Source: Melioribacteraceae bacterium (lineage in GTDB: Bacteria > Bacteroidota > Ignavibacteria > Ignavibacteriales > Melioribacteraceae). Taken from it: a stretch of DNA of 49,548 bases. Shown one piece after another: positions 9,599-18,537 of the stretch. The DNA lies in NCBI GenBank assembly GCA_028280855.1, contig JANQLA010000324.1, forward strand, positions 1 through 49,548, written 5' to 3'. Both the position numbers and the translations under genes were made by a program. Below the pieces are notes generated by a model. It made no database searches. It had not been told where the DNA came from and worked only from the letters and a program-made list of their open reading frames with translations. The stretch's first letter is position 1. The number at the start of each line of letters is the position of its first letter.

Positions 9599-10756
9599 AT
9601 GTTGACCATGTTGAATATTAACCATGTGCGAAAAAATTTCCCTTACCTTGGAAACGGTATCATTTATTTTAATCACGCTTCCCTTGGTCCGCTTTCTACC
9701 AGTGTAGTTAGCAGAATAAATGAATTTGTTTACCAACGCTCGGTTGACCCTATTGATAATTTCAGGTCGTTTATGGAATCAAACCGATCTGCTAAAGCTA
9801 AACTTGCTGCGATACTTAATTGTAAAGCCGATAGGATAGCTTGGATAAACAATGTGTCCGACGGACTAAGCATGCTCGCTCAATCCTTGTCTTTAAAAAG
9901 CGGTGATAGAATAATTTTATTCGAAGGCGAATTCCCTTCAAATGTTTACCCTTTCTTAAATTTACAGGCACAGGGAGTAGAAATTGATTTTGTGCAATCG
10001 TGTAAAGACGGGTTCACGTTTGAAGAAATAGCCGATCAAATTACACCGCGAACAAAGTTATTATCAGTTAGTGCAGTGCAATTCTTATCCGGCTACCGTT
10101 GTGATCTGGATGCAATTGGAAAACTGTGCAAAGAAAACGGAATTATTTTTTGTGTCGACGCAATACAGGCAACTGGCGTTGTTGAAATCGATATTCAAAA
10201 GTCAAAAATCGATTTCCTGATTGGCGGTGCCCAAAAGTGGTTAATGAGTCTGCAGGGTGCTTCATATTTCTATATTTCCGAAGAACTTCAGAGCCTTTTA
10301 ACTCAGCGCAGCGTCGGATGGACATCAGTTAAAGATGCATGGAATTTAGCAGACTACAATTTGGATCTGAAAGATGAAGCATCACGTTTCCAGAATGGCA
10401 CACTAAATACAATCGGGATTACAGCGCTGGACGAATCTTTAAGCTTGTTTACCGAAATTGGAACTCCTAACATTTCACAAAAAGTAATCGATAATACTTA
10501 TCATCTTAGAAATTTGCTTTTGTATCACGGAGTAGAGCTCATTATTCATAATGCTGAAATAAATGAATTATCAGGTATCACAACGATTAAAGTCGAAAAC
10601 CCGGAGGATGTGAACAACAGGTTGAAGGAAGCAAATATTATTTGCTCAATGAGACAAGGACTAATTCGCTTTGCACCCCATTTTTACAATACTAAAGAAG
10701 AAATTGAGACCGTCGTTAAAAAACTTGTAGACACTATTGACTCAGTTAAAAATTAA
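9599..10756 (+). CDS. Class V aminotransferase-fold PLP-dependent enzyme
   Basis: The 385-residue protein is a fold-type I PLP enzyme of the cysteine desulfurase/isopenicillin-N epimerase group. Visible signatures are FNHASLGPLS near the N-terminus (the substrate-binding entry loop of the class), VDAIQATG (the PLP-ring Asp, near base 10155) and GGAQKWLMSLQG (the Schiff-base Lys, near 10225). The C-terminal small domain reads SMRQGLIRFAPHFYNTKEEI, as in class V enzymes. The substrate cannot be assigned: no cysteine loop typical of desulfurases is evident. A second in-frame ATG at 9608 is an alternative start. The gene stands alone. Confidence 0.85.
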   Translation: MLTMLNINHVRKNFPYLGNGIIYFNHASLGPLSTSVVSRINEFVYQRSVDPIDNFRSFMESNRSAKAKLAAILNCKADRIAWINNVSDGLSMLAQSLSLKSGDRIILFEGEFPSNVYPFLNLQAQGVEIDFVQSCKDGFTFEEIADQITPRTKLLSVSAVQFLSGYRCDLDAIGKLCKENGIIFCVDAIQATGVVEIDIQKSKIDFLIGGAQKWLMSLQGASYFYISEELQSLLTQRSVGWTSVKDAWNLADYNLDLKDEASRFQNGTLNTIGITALDESLSLFTEIGTPNISQKVIDNTYHLRNLLLYHGVELIIHNAEINELSGITTIKVENPEDVNNRLKEANIICSMRQGLIRFAPHFYNTKEEIETVVKKLVDTIDSVKN

Positions 10757-10898
10757 AGAGGTTTACTCTATTTTGGAGGCAAGTAAAAGAACTGTGTGCT
10801 GTGCCACAAACGTAAAATTAATACTGGTTATTATCGGATACGTGGTGCTATATTGCACAAGTACTTAATAAGGCTAAAAATAATAGTTAAATAAGCTT

Positions 10899-12941
10899 AT
10901 GAGAAAAAACAAACTAACAATTATAACTGCAATTTTTCTTTCCGTTTTGTTAATTCGCTGCGTTGATATTCCAAACGATCTTGTATTACCTGTATGGGAT
11001 GTTAATATTGAAATGCCGATAATCAACAGGACTTATTTACTTGAAGAAGCCATTGAAGATGAGAATCTTATAAACGCTTACAACGATCCTGATCGGTTCG
11101 GACTGCTTTTCTATTCCGATACTATTGATATTGAGGCGATAAGCATCGAAAATAACTTAACATTTGATGGCTTTACCGAATCTGTTTCACAAAAAATCGG
11201 TTCAATTCGTATAAACGACGTTGACCCGGTTACCACAAATATTTCAATTGCGGACTGGACGCCGGTTTCACCCGGAACACAGGTAATAATACCTGAGGTT
11301 GAAAATGCGGCACAGAATGATTTTACTCTTATTACCTCGTTTGAATCGGCCGTTATTGAAAGCGGAAACTTGACCATTAGTATTACGAATAATTCGCCGG
11401 TAACAACCGAGTTTCGAGGAATTAATATTGTAAACTCTTCCGACCAATCGATATTTCTTGAACTTCCTGCGTCAAGCCCGATTTCCATTGACCCATTCGG
11501 GAACGAAGATGTTAATTTTGATTTAACAAATAAAGTTATTAGCTCACAGCTTCAACTTAAATCAACATTATACACGCCTGGGAGCAACGGTAACCAGGTA
11601 GAATTACCGGGCGACGCAGGCGCAATAATTATAGGAACTTTTACCGAATTAGTAATAAAGGAAGTGCGCGCTGTTTTGCCTCAGCAGGCGCCGTTTGGTA
11701 TTGATGATGCAATAGAAATAAGCGATTCGAATTTTGTTGAAGAAGTAGTATTTAAATCAGGATCATTTGATATTGTGATCGATAACTTTTTGGATTTAGA
11801 CCTGGAAATTGACCTACATCTTGAAAACTTTGAAGAGCCAAGCGGGAATACATACAGAACGATAATCCCGTTAATGAAAAACGACCGCAATAAAGTTGTA
11901 AACATACCCGACTTAAACGGCTGGAAGATCGTTTCAAACGTTCCGGGAGAATTATCAAACCAGGTATTTTATTCTGCACAGGTTACTACGAGGGAATCAG
12001 ATCATGTCGCTACTTTGAATAAAGACGACAGTATTAGCATAAGAATTGATTTTAAAGAAAGTGTACTCAAAAATGTGTCCGGGCGTATTGCACCTATTAA
12101 TTTTGCACTGGATACAAAAACATTTGAGCTTGACGTCGGTAATTTAGAAGAAAACTTTTCATTCGACGAAGTTTTTATTGACGACCCTGATCTTAGGTTA
12201 AATTTAACTTCGGTATCGAATGTTGAGTTTAAGTTAGACGGTGAATTGACTGCGACAAACGGAACGCAAACAAATTCTCTTATGCTAAATAATGTATTGA
12301 TAAATCCGTCTTCTACAACTTCAATAAGTCTGAAGGATTACGGGTTAAAAGAATTAATAAACAGCTTTTCAAAAGAACTTCCCGAAAACTTTGCACTTAC
12401 GGGAAATGTGAAAATTAATCCTAATTATAAAATAGTTAGCGTTGCGGCTGATGATTCTGTTACAATTGATTCCGAGCTGGAGATACCGCTTAAGTTTGGT
12501 ATAGCCGGGGGTTCTTTTGTCGACACGCTAGAACTTGAAGTTGATGATTCATCAGAATCGGTTGAGAACGTTAACTTTGCGGCTCTTACTATGGAAATTG
12601 AAAACTACGTTCCAGTTGCCTTAAATGCAAAAGGTACACTGCTGGACAACAATGGGAATGTACTGATTCCTATTCCTCCCGATTACAACGAGTTAAAGGA
12701 AATAGTAGTTGAAGCGCCGACAGTTGATTCGGACGGCAATGTTGTTGAACCGGGTAAAGTCACGCAAAAAATTGAGATGCAAGGGGAAGATGTGCAAAAG
12801 TTTCTGGGTGATCCTCAGTTAATATTAACACTATCTATGTTAACGCCTCCCGCCGGAAGCACTCTTCCTGTAAAATTTAACATTACCGATTCAGTTAAAG
12901 TAAAAGTTTTCGGAACACTCGACTATCGTGTTGATCACTAA
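10899..12941 (+). CDS. Large lipoprotein of unknown function, upstream of DUF5723 partner
   Basis: The 680-residue protein starts with a lipoprotein signal: a basic MRKNK, a hydrophobic stretch and the lipobox LLIRC (Cys ~21). The mature part is acidic, rich in beta-prone segments and has no enzyme motif, suggesting an all-beta surface or periplasmic protein tethered to a membrane. It ends 13 bp before the start of the next gene, an outer-membrane protein, so the two are very probably one operon; this pairing is common in Ignavibacteria and relatives. A stretch of 142 bp without another gene precedes it. No function is assigned. Confidence 0.8.
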   Translation: MRKNKLTIITAIFLSVLLIRCVDIPNDLVLPVWDVNIEMPIINRTYLLEEAIEDENLINAYNDPDRFGLLFYSDTIDIEAISIENNLTFDGFTESVSQKIGSIRINDVDPVTTNISIADWTPVSPGTQVIIPEVENAAQNDFTLITSFESAVIESGNLTISITNNSPVTTEFRGINIVNSSDQSIFLELPASSPISIDPFGNEDVNFDLTNKVISSQLQLKSTLYTPGSNGNQVELPGDAGAIIIGTFTELVIKEVRAVLPQQAPFGIDDAIEISDSNFVEEVVFKSGSFDIVIDNFLDLDLEIDLHLENFEEPSGNTYRTIIPLMKNDRNKVVNIPDLNGWKIVSNVPGELSNQVFYSAQVTTRESDHVATLNKDDSISIRIDFKESVLKNVSGRIAPINFALDTKTFELDVGNLEENFSFDEVFIDDPDLRLNLTSVSNVEFKLDGELTATNGTQTNSLMLNNVLINPSSTTSISLKDYGLKELINSFSKELPENFALTGNVKINPNYKIVSVAADDSVTIDSELEIPLKFGIAGGSFVDTLELEVDDSSESVENVNFAALTMEIENYVPVALNAKGTLLDNNGNVLIPIPPDYNELKEIVVEAPTVDSDGNVVEPGKVTQKIEMQGEDVQKFLGDPQLILTLSMLTPPAGSTLPVKFNITDSVKVKVFGTLDYRVDH

Positions 12942-12954
12942 CGAGAAAATAATT

Positions 12955-14379
12955 ATGAGAATTAAAGCATACATTTTAATATTTAGTTTTGCAGCAGTAG
13001 TTAGTTTTGCTCAAGGCAGTTCAGCAGTTAATAATGCCAGGACACTATCAATGGGTAAATCTACGGTAGCATTGGCTAACGGAGTATTTTCTATTGGTGA
13101 AAATCCTGCAAACCTTGCATCGCCTTATGAATACAATCTTGAGTTCTATACTGTTTTTCCGCTACCGGGTTTTAATATAATCGGCGGTAACAACATCCTT
13201 TCAATCAACGACCTTAATAAGTACTTCACGGGAACGAAAAATTCTGAAGGTGAAACAGTCGGTACAGTATTAACTGATTCTGATAAGCAGGAATTGGTAG
13301 ACTTATTTTCCGATTCGGATATTTTTGCGAATGTCTCAACGACTTTGCTGGCTTTTTCATACCATCATTCGAAAGAAGTCGGCTCATTCGGTTTTTCAAT
13401 TAGTGATAACGCAGCTGTAAATGCGAGTCTGCCCCAATCGCTGGTTGAGCTTGCGTTTTTTGGGAATGAAATAAATAAAGCTTACTCATTGGAGGAAATT
13501 AATTTTAAATCGTCTTACACGCGTCAATACTCCTTTACTTATGCACGCGATATAAGCAGTATGTTTAGCTCAATCGCGTTGAGATCATCAGCAGGTTTAT
13601 CGCTTAAAATTATTTCGGGTTATTTCTATTCCGATCTTGAAAGAATCAACAGTTCATTTGTAACAAACGATAACGGCGAGCTTATTGCCGATAATGATTT
13701 GCTAATGAGAGTGGCAGCCTCGCCGGATTTTGGAATTGAATACGATTTTGAAGATATCGATAAGGAATCCAGCATTAGTCCGTTCCCGTCTCCCTCCGGT
13801 TCCGGTTTTGGTATTGATCTCGGATTAAATTTTGAACTAAGCAAGTCATTGACTGTAGGAATAGCCGTAACAGATATTGGCAGTATGAGCTGGGACACCG
13901 AGACAGTAGGCTACGAGGTCGACAGTACGATGGTGATCACCGACTTTTTCGAACAGGGCGCTATTGACTCGATCGAAAATAAGCTTGAGCCAAAAGGCGC
14001 ATATATTCCGGGGTTTACATCTAGCCTGCCAACAACCTTACGCCTTGGCGCTTCGATTAATATGGATGAATTTACAAAAGGCTCTATTGTTGATCCATTG
14101 GTTCTTGTAATAAATTACCAGCAGGGTTTTAATGATGCACCGGGAAATACAACTATTCCATTATTCACTATCGGCGGCGAGTACAGGTACATCAACTGGC
14201 TTCCGTTACGGACAGGCTTTGCGTTTGGCGGTTTCGACGGTTTTAGCTGGGCGCTTGGATTTGGTATAGGAAGTGATGTCTTTGAATTTAACCTTGGTGC
14301 AAGTAATGTTCAATTTCTATTCACGGAATCGGTTAATGCACGTTTCGGCCTTTCAGCGTCGAGCAGGTGGAGGTTCTAA
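12955..14379 (+). CDS. Outer-membrane beta-barrel protein, DUF5723-like
   Basis: The 474-residue protein has a signal peptide (MRIKAYILIFSFAAVVSFAQ, cleaved after the SFA-Q junction) and then the hallmark of the PorV/FadL/DUF5723 barrel group: NNARTLSMGKSTVALA, with VFSIGENPANLA shortly after. The remainder alternates short beta strands with Gly-rich turns, and the C-terminus ends RFGLSASSRWRF, with a terminal aromatic residue as expected for barrel insertion. I chose the ATG at 12955 because the upstream TTG at 12928 would overlap the previous gene and bury the signal peptide. Its TAA overlaps the stop codon of the convergent antiporter gene. Confidence 0.8.
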   Translation: MRIKAYILIFSFAAVVSFAQGSSAVNNARTLSMGKSTVALANGVFSIGENPANLASPYEYNLEFYTVFPLPGFNIIGGNNILSINDLNKYFTGTKNSEGETVGTVLTDSDKQELVDLFSDSDIFANVSTTLLAFSYHHSKEVGSFGFSISDNAAVNASLPQSLVELAFFGNEINKAYSLEEINFKSSYTRQYSFTYARDISSMFSSIALRSSAGLSLKIISGYFYSDLERINSSFVTNDNGELIADNDLLMRVAASPDFGIEYDFEDIDKESSISPFPSPSGSGFGIDLGLNFELSKSLTVGIAVTDIGSMSWDTETVGYEVDSTMVITDFFEQGAIDSIENKLEPKGAYIPGFTSSLPTTLRLGASINMDEFTKGSIVDPLVLVINYQQGFNDAPGNTTIPLFTIGGEYRYINWLPLRTGFAFGGFDGFSWALGFGIGSDVFEFNLGASNVQFLFTESVNARFGLSASSRWRF

Positions 14380-15299
14380 AGGTAAGCTACAACCCACCAT
14401 CGTGTAAGCGCAATTGCAATGAGTAATGCGCCTTCGATACGTGATATTTTCCATTTTGTTCGTATAATAACCAGGAGTATCAACATATTAGCTGCAAGGA
14501 ATACCAGGCTAAGGTAATCGCTTTCCGAAAGCGATAGAGACCGGATAATGGAAGCAACGCCAAGCACACCAAGCATGTTAAACAAATCACTCCCTATCAG
14601 ATTTCCAATGGAAATACTATGGCGCCCTTTAGACAATGCTACTATTGAAGTAGCAAGCTCAGGTACGGAAGTTCCTGCGGCAACAATCGTTATCCCGATC
14701 ATCCACTCCGATACACCGTAGAATCGGGCTATCTCTGAAGCGGAATTAACGAGGAAATCGGCGCTTAAAATAATTAAAGCAACACCAACAACTAATTTTA
14801 TTATATCAAGCCACTTAAAGTCACCGGTGGGAATTTCTTCATCGATTTCTTGTTTTTGTTTTATTAGTATTACTACGTAAGAAATTAAGGTTGTCGCTAA
14901 CAATATGCCCTCAATCATGCTAAGCCGCAAATCGTAAAAGAAAACCAACAACATCAAGCTGGTTCCGAACAGTAAAATTCCATCACGGAATAAAATTGAA
15001 CGTGTGGTTTTTATTGCTCCGAATAATGCAACAAGCCCAAGTATTATACCAAGATTAAATATATTGGAACCAACGACGTTACCGACTGAAATTGACATAC
15101 TGCCCTGCATGGCTGCAACAACCGTAACGGCAAACTCAGGCGCCGAAGTAGCAATTGCTACAACTGTAAGACCAATAACCAGTTCGGATAATCCCAGTTT
15201 CTTTGCTATACGCGAAGCGGATTCAACTACGAACAGCGCCCCGCCCCATAGTCCGACTACTGTTGCACAAATTATTAGAATATGAATGATGGGTGACAA
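14376..15299 (-). CDS. Calcium/sodium antiporter (CaCA superfamily)
   Basis: The 307-residue membrane protein exchanges Ca2+ for Na+ (or a similar cation pair) across the inner membrane. Both inverted alpha repeats are clear: IATSAPEF followed by VGNVVGSNIFNLG in the N-terminal half, and AAGTSVPELATS followed by IGNLIGSDLFNMLG in the C-terminal half; their acidic residues bind the cation. About ten hydrophobic helices are visible. It probably starts at a TTG (15299-15297), because TTTTAGGAACC lies at good spacing upstream and no nearer ATG preserves the first helix. Its stop TAG shares bases with the stop of the convergent outer-membrane gene. Confidence 0.9.
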   Translation of the reverse strand: MSPIIHILIICATVVGLWGGALFVVESASRIAKKLGLSELVIGLTVVAIATSAPEFAVTVVAAMQGSMSISVGNVVGSNIFNLGIILGLVALFGAIKTTRSILFRDGILLFGTSLMLLVFFYDLRLSMIEGILLATTLISYVVILIKQKQEIDEEIPTGDFKWLDIIKLVVGVALIILSADFLVNSASEIARFYGVSEWMIGITIVAAGTSVPELATSIVALSKGRHSISIGNLIGSDLFNMLGVLGVASIIRSLSLSESDYLSLVFLAANMLILLVIIRTKWKISRIEGALLIAIALTRWWVVAYL

Positions 15300-15337
15300 T
15301 AGGTTCCTAAAATTATAATTGGGAAGTTTAAAATACG

Positions 15338-15364
15338 AAAGGGATATTTATTCAATATCCCTTT
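15338..15364 (-). terminator. Perfect 11-bp hairpin after the 72-residue gene
   Basis: AAAGGGATATT, five loop bases, then AATATCCCTTT form a perfect inverted repeat 19 bp beyond the stop of the minus-strand gene at 15383-15601. Read on the minus strand, it is followed by a T-rich CGTATTTT stretch, so it is a moderate intrinsic terminator separating that gene from the antiporter. Confidence 0.6.
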
Positions 15365-15382
15365 GCAGATAAAACGATAAAA

Positions 15383-15601
15383 TTAATCTTCGGGATTATA
15401 ACTTAGTTCAATTTTTACATTAAAGTCCGCACCGCTAAACATTGTGTATTTCACATCGTTGATGGTGCATTTATAATCCTCGCCAACCAATTCGCTTACT
15501 ACTTTTGCGATTCCGTTTTCTAGATCACCAATGCTTAATCCCATAAGCTTGTTCTTCAAGAGCTTCTCAACGTCAATTGCTTTTTCTTTATCATCTGCCA
15601 T
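15383..15601 (-). CDS. Small acidic hypothetical protein, 72 residues
   Basis: The protein begins MADDKEKAIDVEKLLKNKL, continues with LENGIAKVVSELVGEDYKC and ends in a beta-rich segment, FNVKIELSYNPED. The layout (helix, helix, two strands) suggests a compact soluble domain; I do not recognise the family. AAAAGGAG lies 6-7 bases upstream of the ATG, a strong ribosome-binding site, and a hairpin follows the stop, so it looks like a real, independently transcribed gene. It lies between manB and the antiporter on the same strand. Confidence 0.7.
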   Translation of the reverse strand: MADDKEKAIDVEKLLKNKLMGLSIGDLENGIAKVVSELVGEDYKCTINDVKYTMFSGADFNVKIELSYNPED

Positions 15602-15707
15602 ATTTAGCTCCTTTTAGTAATTTTTGTTATCTAGTTTTATAATATTGCTAACCAATATATTTAATGAATTCTAATAATGAAATAAAAATCAATTATCGCG
15701 ACTCTTG

Positions 15708-17054
15708 TTAAGATCTTATCAACGCCAATAATTCTTCGGTTTTTTCCTTCATTAATTTTTCATCTTCTTTGGATTCGACGTTCAACCTTATCAATGGTTC
15801 TGTATTACTCATGCGAACATTGAAGCGCCAGTCTTCATATTCAACACTTACTCCGTCAAGAGTATCCATTTTACCGTCAGTATACTTAGCTTTTATTTCT
15901 TCCACTTTAGCTTTTGGATCATCAAGTTTTGTATTTATTTCGCCCGAGCAAGGGTAATTTGAAATCATCTGTCCCACAAGTTCTGACAAAGGCTTATCTT
16001 CATCGGACATAAGTTGCATAATCAGCAGGAACGGAATCATCCCGCTGTCTGAGTAGGCATTATCCCGGAAATAATGATGAGCTGACATTTCACCGCCGTA
16101 AATAGAATTTATCTCACGCATCTTTTCTTTTATGAACGCATGACCGCTAACAGAAACTACTGCTTCTCCTCCCGCTTCTTTTACTACGTCAAGCGTATTC
16201 CAGGTAAGCCTGGGATCGTGAACAATCTTTTCACCGGGATTTGTTTTAAGAATGGATTTCGCAAGCAAACCGACAATGTAGTAGCCTTCGATAAATTCAC
16301 CGTTTTCATCAAAGAAGAAACAACGGTCGTAGTCACCGTCCCATGCAACTCCTAGGTCGGCGCCGTGCTCTTTAATCGCATCAACAGTAGGTTGCCTGTT
16401 TTCCGGTAATAGCGGATTGGGTACACCGTTCGGGAAGCTTGAATCCGGCTCGTGAAATACCTTTATCATCTGAATCGGTAGTTTGTCTTCAATAGCATCG
16501 AGCGCCGGGCCTATGCAACCATTGCCGGAGTTTACAACAACTTTGTATGGTTTTATTTTAGATGCATCATAAAAGCGGGACAAGCTATGAATGAATTCCT
16601 TCATAATATCTATATGTGCAATTTCGCCTTTAACATGAGCCTTTTCCCCGAGCTCATCATTAAGTATCATTTGCTCGATATCGCTTAATCCCGAACCATA
16701 GCCCATAGGCACGGATCCCTTTTTAACAAACTTTAACCCGTTGTATTCAGGTGGATTGTGACTAGCCGTAATCATTACGCCACCATCGCATTCAAGAAAA
16801 GGGGTTCCAAAATAAATCATCTCGGTTCCGCAAAGTCCGAGGTCATACACTTTTGCACCCGCGTCGGTTAAGCCTTCGGCTAAAGCGTTTGATAAGTCCG
16901 GTGAAGATTCTCGCACGTCTCTTCCTATTACAAAGCTTTTTGCATTCAGATATTTTACAACAGCTCGCCCTACCTTGTATGCCAGATCTGTGTTTAATTC
17001 CGATGGTACTTTGCCTCGAATATCATACGCTTTAAATCCGGGAATAGTTGCCAT
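15708..17054 (-). CDS. manB: Phosphomannomutase/phosphoglucomutase
   Basis: The 448-residue cytosolic enzyme interconverts hexose 1- and 6-phosphates (mannose and/or glucose) for nucleotide-sugar and polysaccharide synthesis. The phosphoserine loop TASHNPPEYNG (near residue 97), the metal loop DGDYDRCFFFD (near residue 240) and the sugar loop GGEMSAHHYFRD (near residue 318) are all present, as is the C-terminal phosphate loop RMSNTEPLIRLNVES. The length fits the bacterial PMM/PGM class. An AAAAGGAG site lies before the ATG at 17054. Substrate choice between mannose and glucose cannot be settled here. Confidence 0.92.
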   Translation of the reverse strand: MATIPGFKAYDIRGKVPSELNTDLAYKVGRAVVKYLNAKSFVIGRDVRESSPDLSNALAEGLTDAGAKVYDLGLCGTEMIYFGTPFLECDGGVMITASHNPPEYNGLKFVKKGSVPMGYGSGLSDIEQMILNDELGEKAHVKGEIAHIDIMKEFIHSLSRFYDASKIKPYKVVVNSGNGCIGPALDAIEDKLPIQMIKVFHEPDSSFPNGVPNPLLPENRQPTVDAIKEHGADLGVAWDGDYDRCFFFDENGEFIEGYYIVGLLAKSILKTNPGEKIVHDPRLTWNTLDVVKEAGGEAVVSVSGHAFIKEKMREINSIYGGEMSAHHYFRDNAYSDSGMIPFLLIMQLMSDEDKPLSELVGQMISNYPCSGEINTKLDDPKAKVEEIKAKYTDGKMDTLDGVSVEYEDWRFNVRMSNTEPLIRLNVESKEDEKLMKEKTEELLALIRS

Positions 17055-17168
17055 GCAGTTCTCCTTTTATTTTCAAATTTATTTATTCATTGCTATTAAA
17101 AATAATCTTGACTTTCTTCTTACTCAAAGAAAGGCTCGTTACTAATTTCTATAGGTTGAGCAAAAGGT

Positions 17169-17193
17169 AAAATAATAGGGAGTATTATTTTTT
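17169..17193. promoter_or_regulatory. AT-rich palindrome between divergent genes
   Basis: AAAATAATA, GGGAG, TATTATTTT plus two more T form a 9-bp inverted repeat in the 187-bp gap between manB (minus) and the zinc-ribbon gene (plus). It could be an operator for either gene or a chance AT-rich hairpin; the location between two promoters argues against a terminator role. Confidence 0.3.
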
Positions 17194-17241
17194 GCATAGA
17201 ATATGCCTTTCCAATAAATTAAGTTTCGATGTCTATTTTAA

Positions 17242-17562
17242 TTGGAGGTAGTTATAGAAACAAAACCTACCGTATCGCAAAAATTTGCTCGTTGCAATAA
17301 TACTAAATGCAGGGCAATTTTTCTTTTCGACCCGCGAGAAATTCTCGTAGAACAAGGTTTGCTCTGCCCGGAGTGCAGGGCGAAAATTCATACGCATCAT
17401 ACCTGCCAGTGTACCAATTGTCAATCAGTGATAAATTTTATAGAAGCTGAGCCAAGTGAAGAGCCTGTTGTATTTTATGCTGAAAAGTGTTCTCACTGCA
17501 CGGGTTCCGTTGAAGACGAAAGAGAACTGGTACCTTATTACTTTCCCGATGCGTATATCTAA
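17242..17562 (+). CDS. Zinc-ribbon-like protein with uncertain start codon
   Basis: The roughly 102- to 106-residue protein holds three cysteine pairs: CNNTKC, CPEC and CQCTNC, with CSHC later, consistent with one or two zinc ribbons. The rest is acidic. A TAA directly precedes the TTG at 17242, so translation must start at that TTG or after it. The only good Shine-Dalgarno (GGAGG, 17244-17248) overlaps that TTG and is spaced correctly for the ATA at 17254, which would be a rare start. I give the wider coordinates. A terminator-like hairpin follows downstream. Function is unknown. Confidence 0.6.
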   Translation: MEVVIETKPTVSQKFARCNNTKCRAIFLFDPREILVEQGLLCPECRAKIHTHHTCQCTNCQSVINFIEAEPSEEPVVFYAEKCSHCTGSVEDERELVPYYFPDAYI

Positions 17563-17564
17563 AA

Positions 17565-17593
17565 GAATCATTACTGTCTTTGCGGAATGATTC
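17565..17593. repeat. Inverted repeat just after the zinc-ribbon gene
   Basis: GAATCATT and AATGATTC flank a 13-base loop three bases after the stop codon. There is no T-run on the plus strand; on the minus strand CTTTTA follows. It may help protect the transcript's 3' end, upstream of the stronger terminator at 17622. Confidence 0.4.
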
Positions 17594-17621
17594 AAAAAAA
17601 TTAATCCCCCCCAAAAATATT

Positions 17622-17657
17622 GGCACGTGTAGTAAATTTTCTGCATGTGCCTTTTTT
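17622..17657 (+). terminator. Rho-independent terminator
   Basis: GGCACGTG pairs with CATGTGCC across a 14-base loop, with one G-T wobble, and six T follow at once. It lies about 60 bp after the zinc-ribbon gene and is oriented to end its transcript. Confidence 0.6.
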
Positions 17658-17767
17658 ATTCATTTTCTGATCAAGAATGTTAATCATGCTACGGCTAACC
17701 TCAAAATATCAACACCCATTATAGCACCGCATTTCGCCTTGGCATTTAGACTGGATTTCAGCAGACC

Positions 17768-18187
17768 ATGTGTTTAAACGAAATTTCCAGGCAAGTGTAT
17801 TCAACAATTTTACAGGAGCATCTTAATTCAAGTGAAACCGATACGCAAGATATTTTATTCCGCGAATTCGCAACGCTGCCGGTTTTTAAAATCCCGACGA
17901 GTGTAAAAACAAATTCGATTCCGTCCAGATTTGAACTTAGGCAAAACTATCCAAACCCGTTTAATCCGTATACATCAATAGAGTATGCCATACCGGAAGC
18001 TAACCATGTTAAAATAGAAGTTTACACAACTCTGGGGAAAAGAGTTAAAAAACTTGTTGACGATTTTCATTATCCGGGCAATTATAAAGCAACATTTGAC
18101 GGAAGATACCTCGCAAGCGGTTCTTATATTTATACAATGCGTGCAGGGAGTTACAAGGCAACAAGAAAGATGATTTTAATGAAATAG
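17768..18187 (+). CDS. Orphan type IX secretion C-terminal sorting domain, truncated gene
   Basis: The 139-residue ORF is almost entirely a C-terminal domain of the T9SS type A class: RFELRQNYPNPFNPYTSIEY (from base ~17930), then VYTTLGKRVKKLV, GNYKATFDG, LASGSYIYTMRAG and the terminal KMILMK. In Bacteroidota and Ignavibacteria this domain sends large exported proteins through the outer membrane. Here there is no signal peptide and no cargo domain: the first ~50 residues are nondescript, and an in-frame stop lies 19 bp before the ATG. It is most likely the remnant of a larger secreted protein whose 5' part was lost. Confidence 0.7.
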   Translation: MCLNEISRQVYSTILQEHLNSSETDTQDILFREFATLPVFKIPTSVKTNSIPSRFELRQNYPNPFNPYTSIEYAIPEANHVKIEVYTTLGKRVKKLVDDFHYPGNYKATFDGRYLASGSYIYTMRAGSYKATRKMILMK

Positions 18188-18537
18188 TATCAATAGATTA
18201 TTTCCAATAGAATCAGAAACTTAATTGAGGGTAGTTGAAATCAATTTATTCTTCCCTAATCTAGGTCTCTCCTAAATTAGCAATATGAATAACTATTTTA
18301 ACCAGACACATTACAAGAGACTTTAAAAAATTAGCTGACTTAACTCAGAAAGAGTATAAGTAACGGATACATTTTGAAGAGACGATTTCATTTCATCTTC
18401 AATTAAATGCAATTTTTATACAACTTTGCTTTTCTCGTAATCTTAAGTTAGGATAAAAACGAAATGAAAATATTAATTCTTTTATCCGTAATATTAATTA
18501 CCAACAATTATCCATAGATAAAACAAAGGAAAACCTG
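18188..18537. other. Gene-poor AT-rich gap with a possible leader fragment
   Basis: No full gene is seen. At 18464-18517 an ATG after TTAGGAT opens 17 codons, MKILILLSVILITNNYP, then a stop. This looks like a bare signal-peptide start and may be what remains of an exported-protein gene, or chance. The rest has no notable repeats. Confidence 0.35.

Noticed and set aside
11111..11488. Long open frame antisense to the large lipoprotein gene
   Set aside because: It lies wholly inside a well-supported gene on the other strand, has no ribosome-binding site, and looks like a codon-bias shadow.
17229..17300. A 22-codon ORF starting at the ATG 17229
   Set aside because: It overlaps the zinc-ribbon gene out of frame, ends quickly and places GGAGG inside the coding part; a frameshifted start for the gene is not supported.
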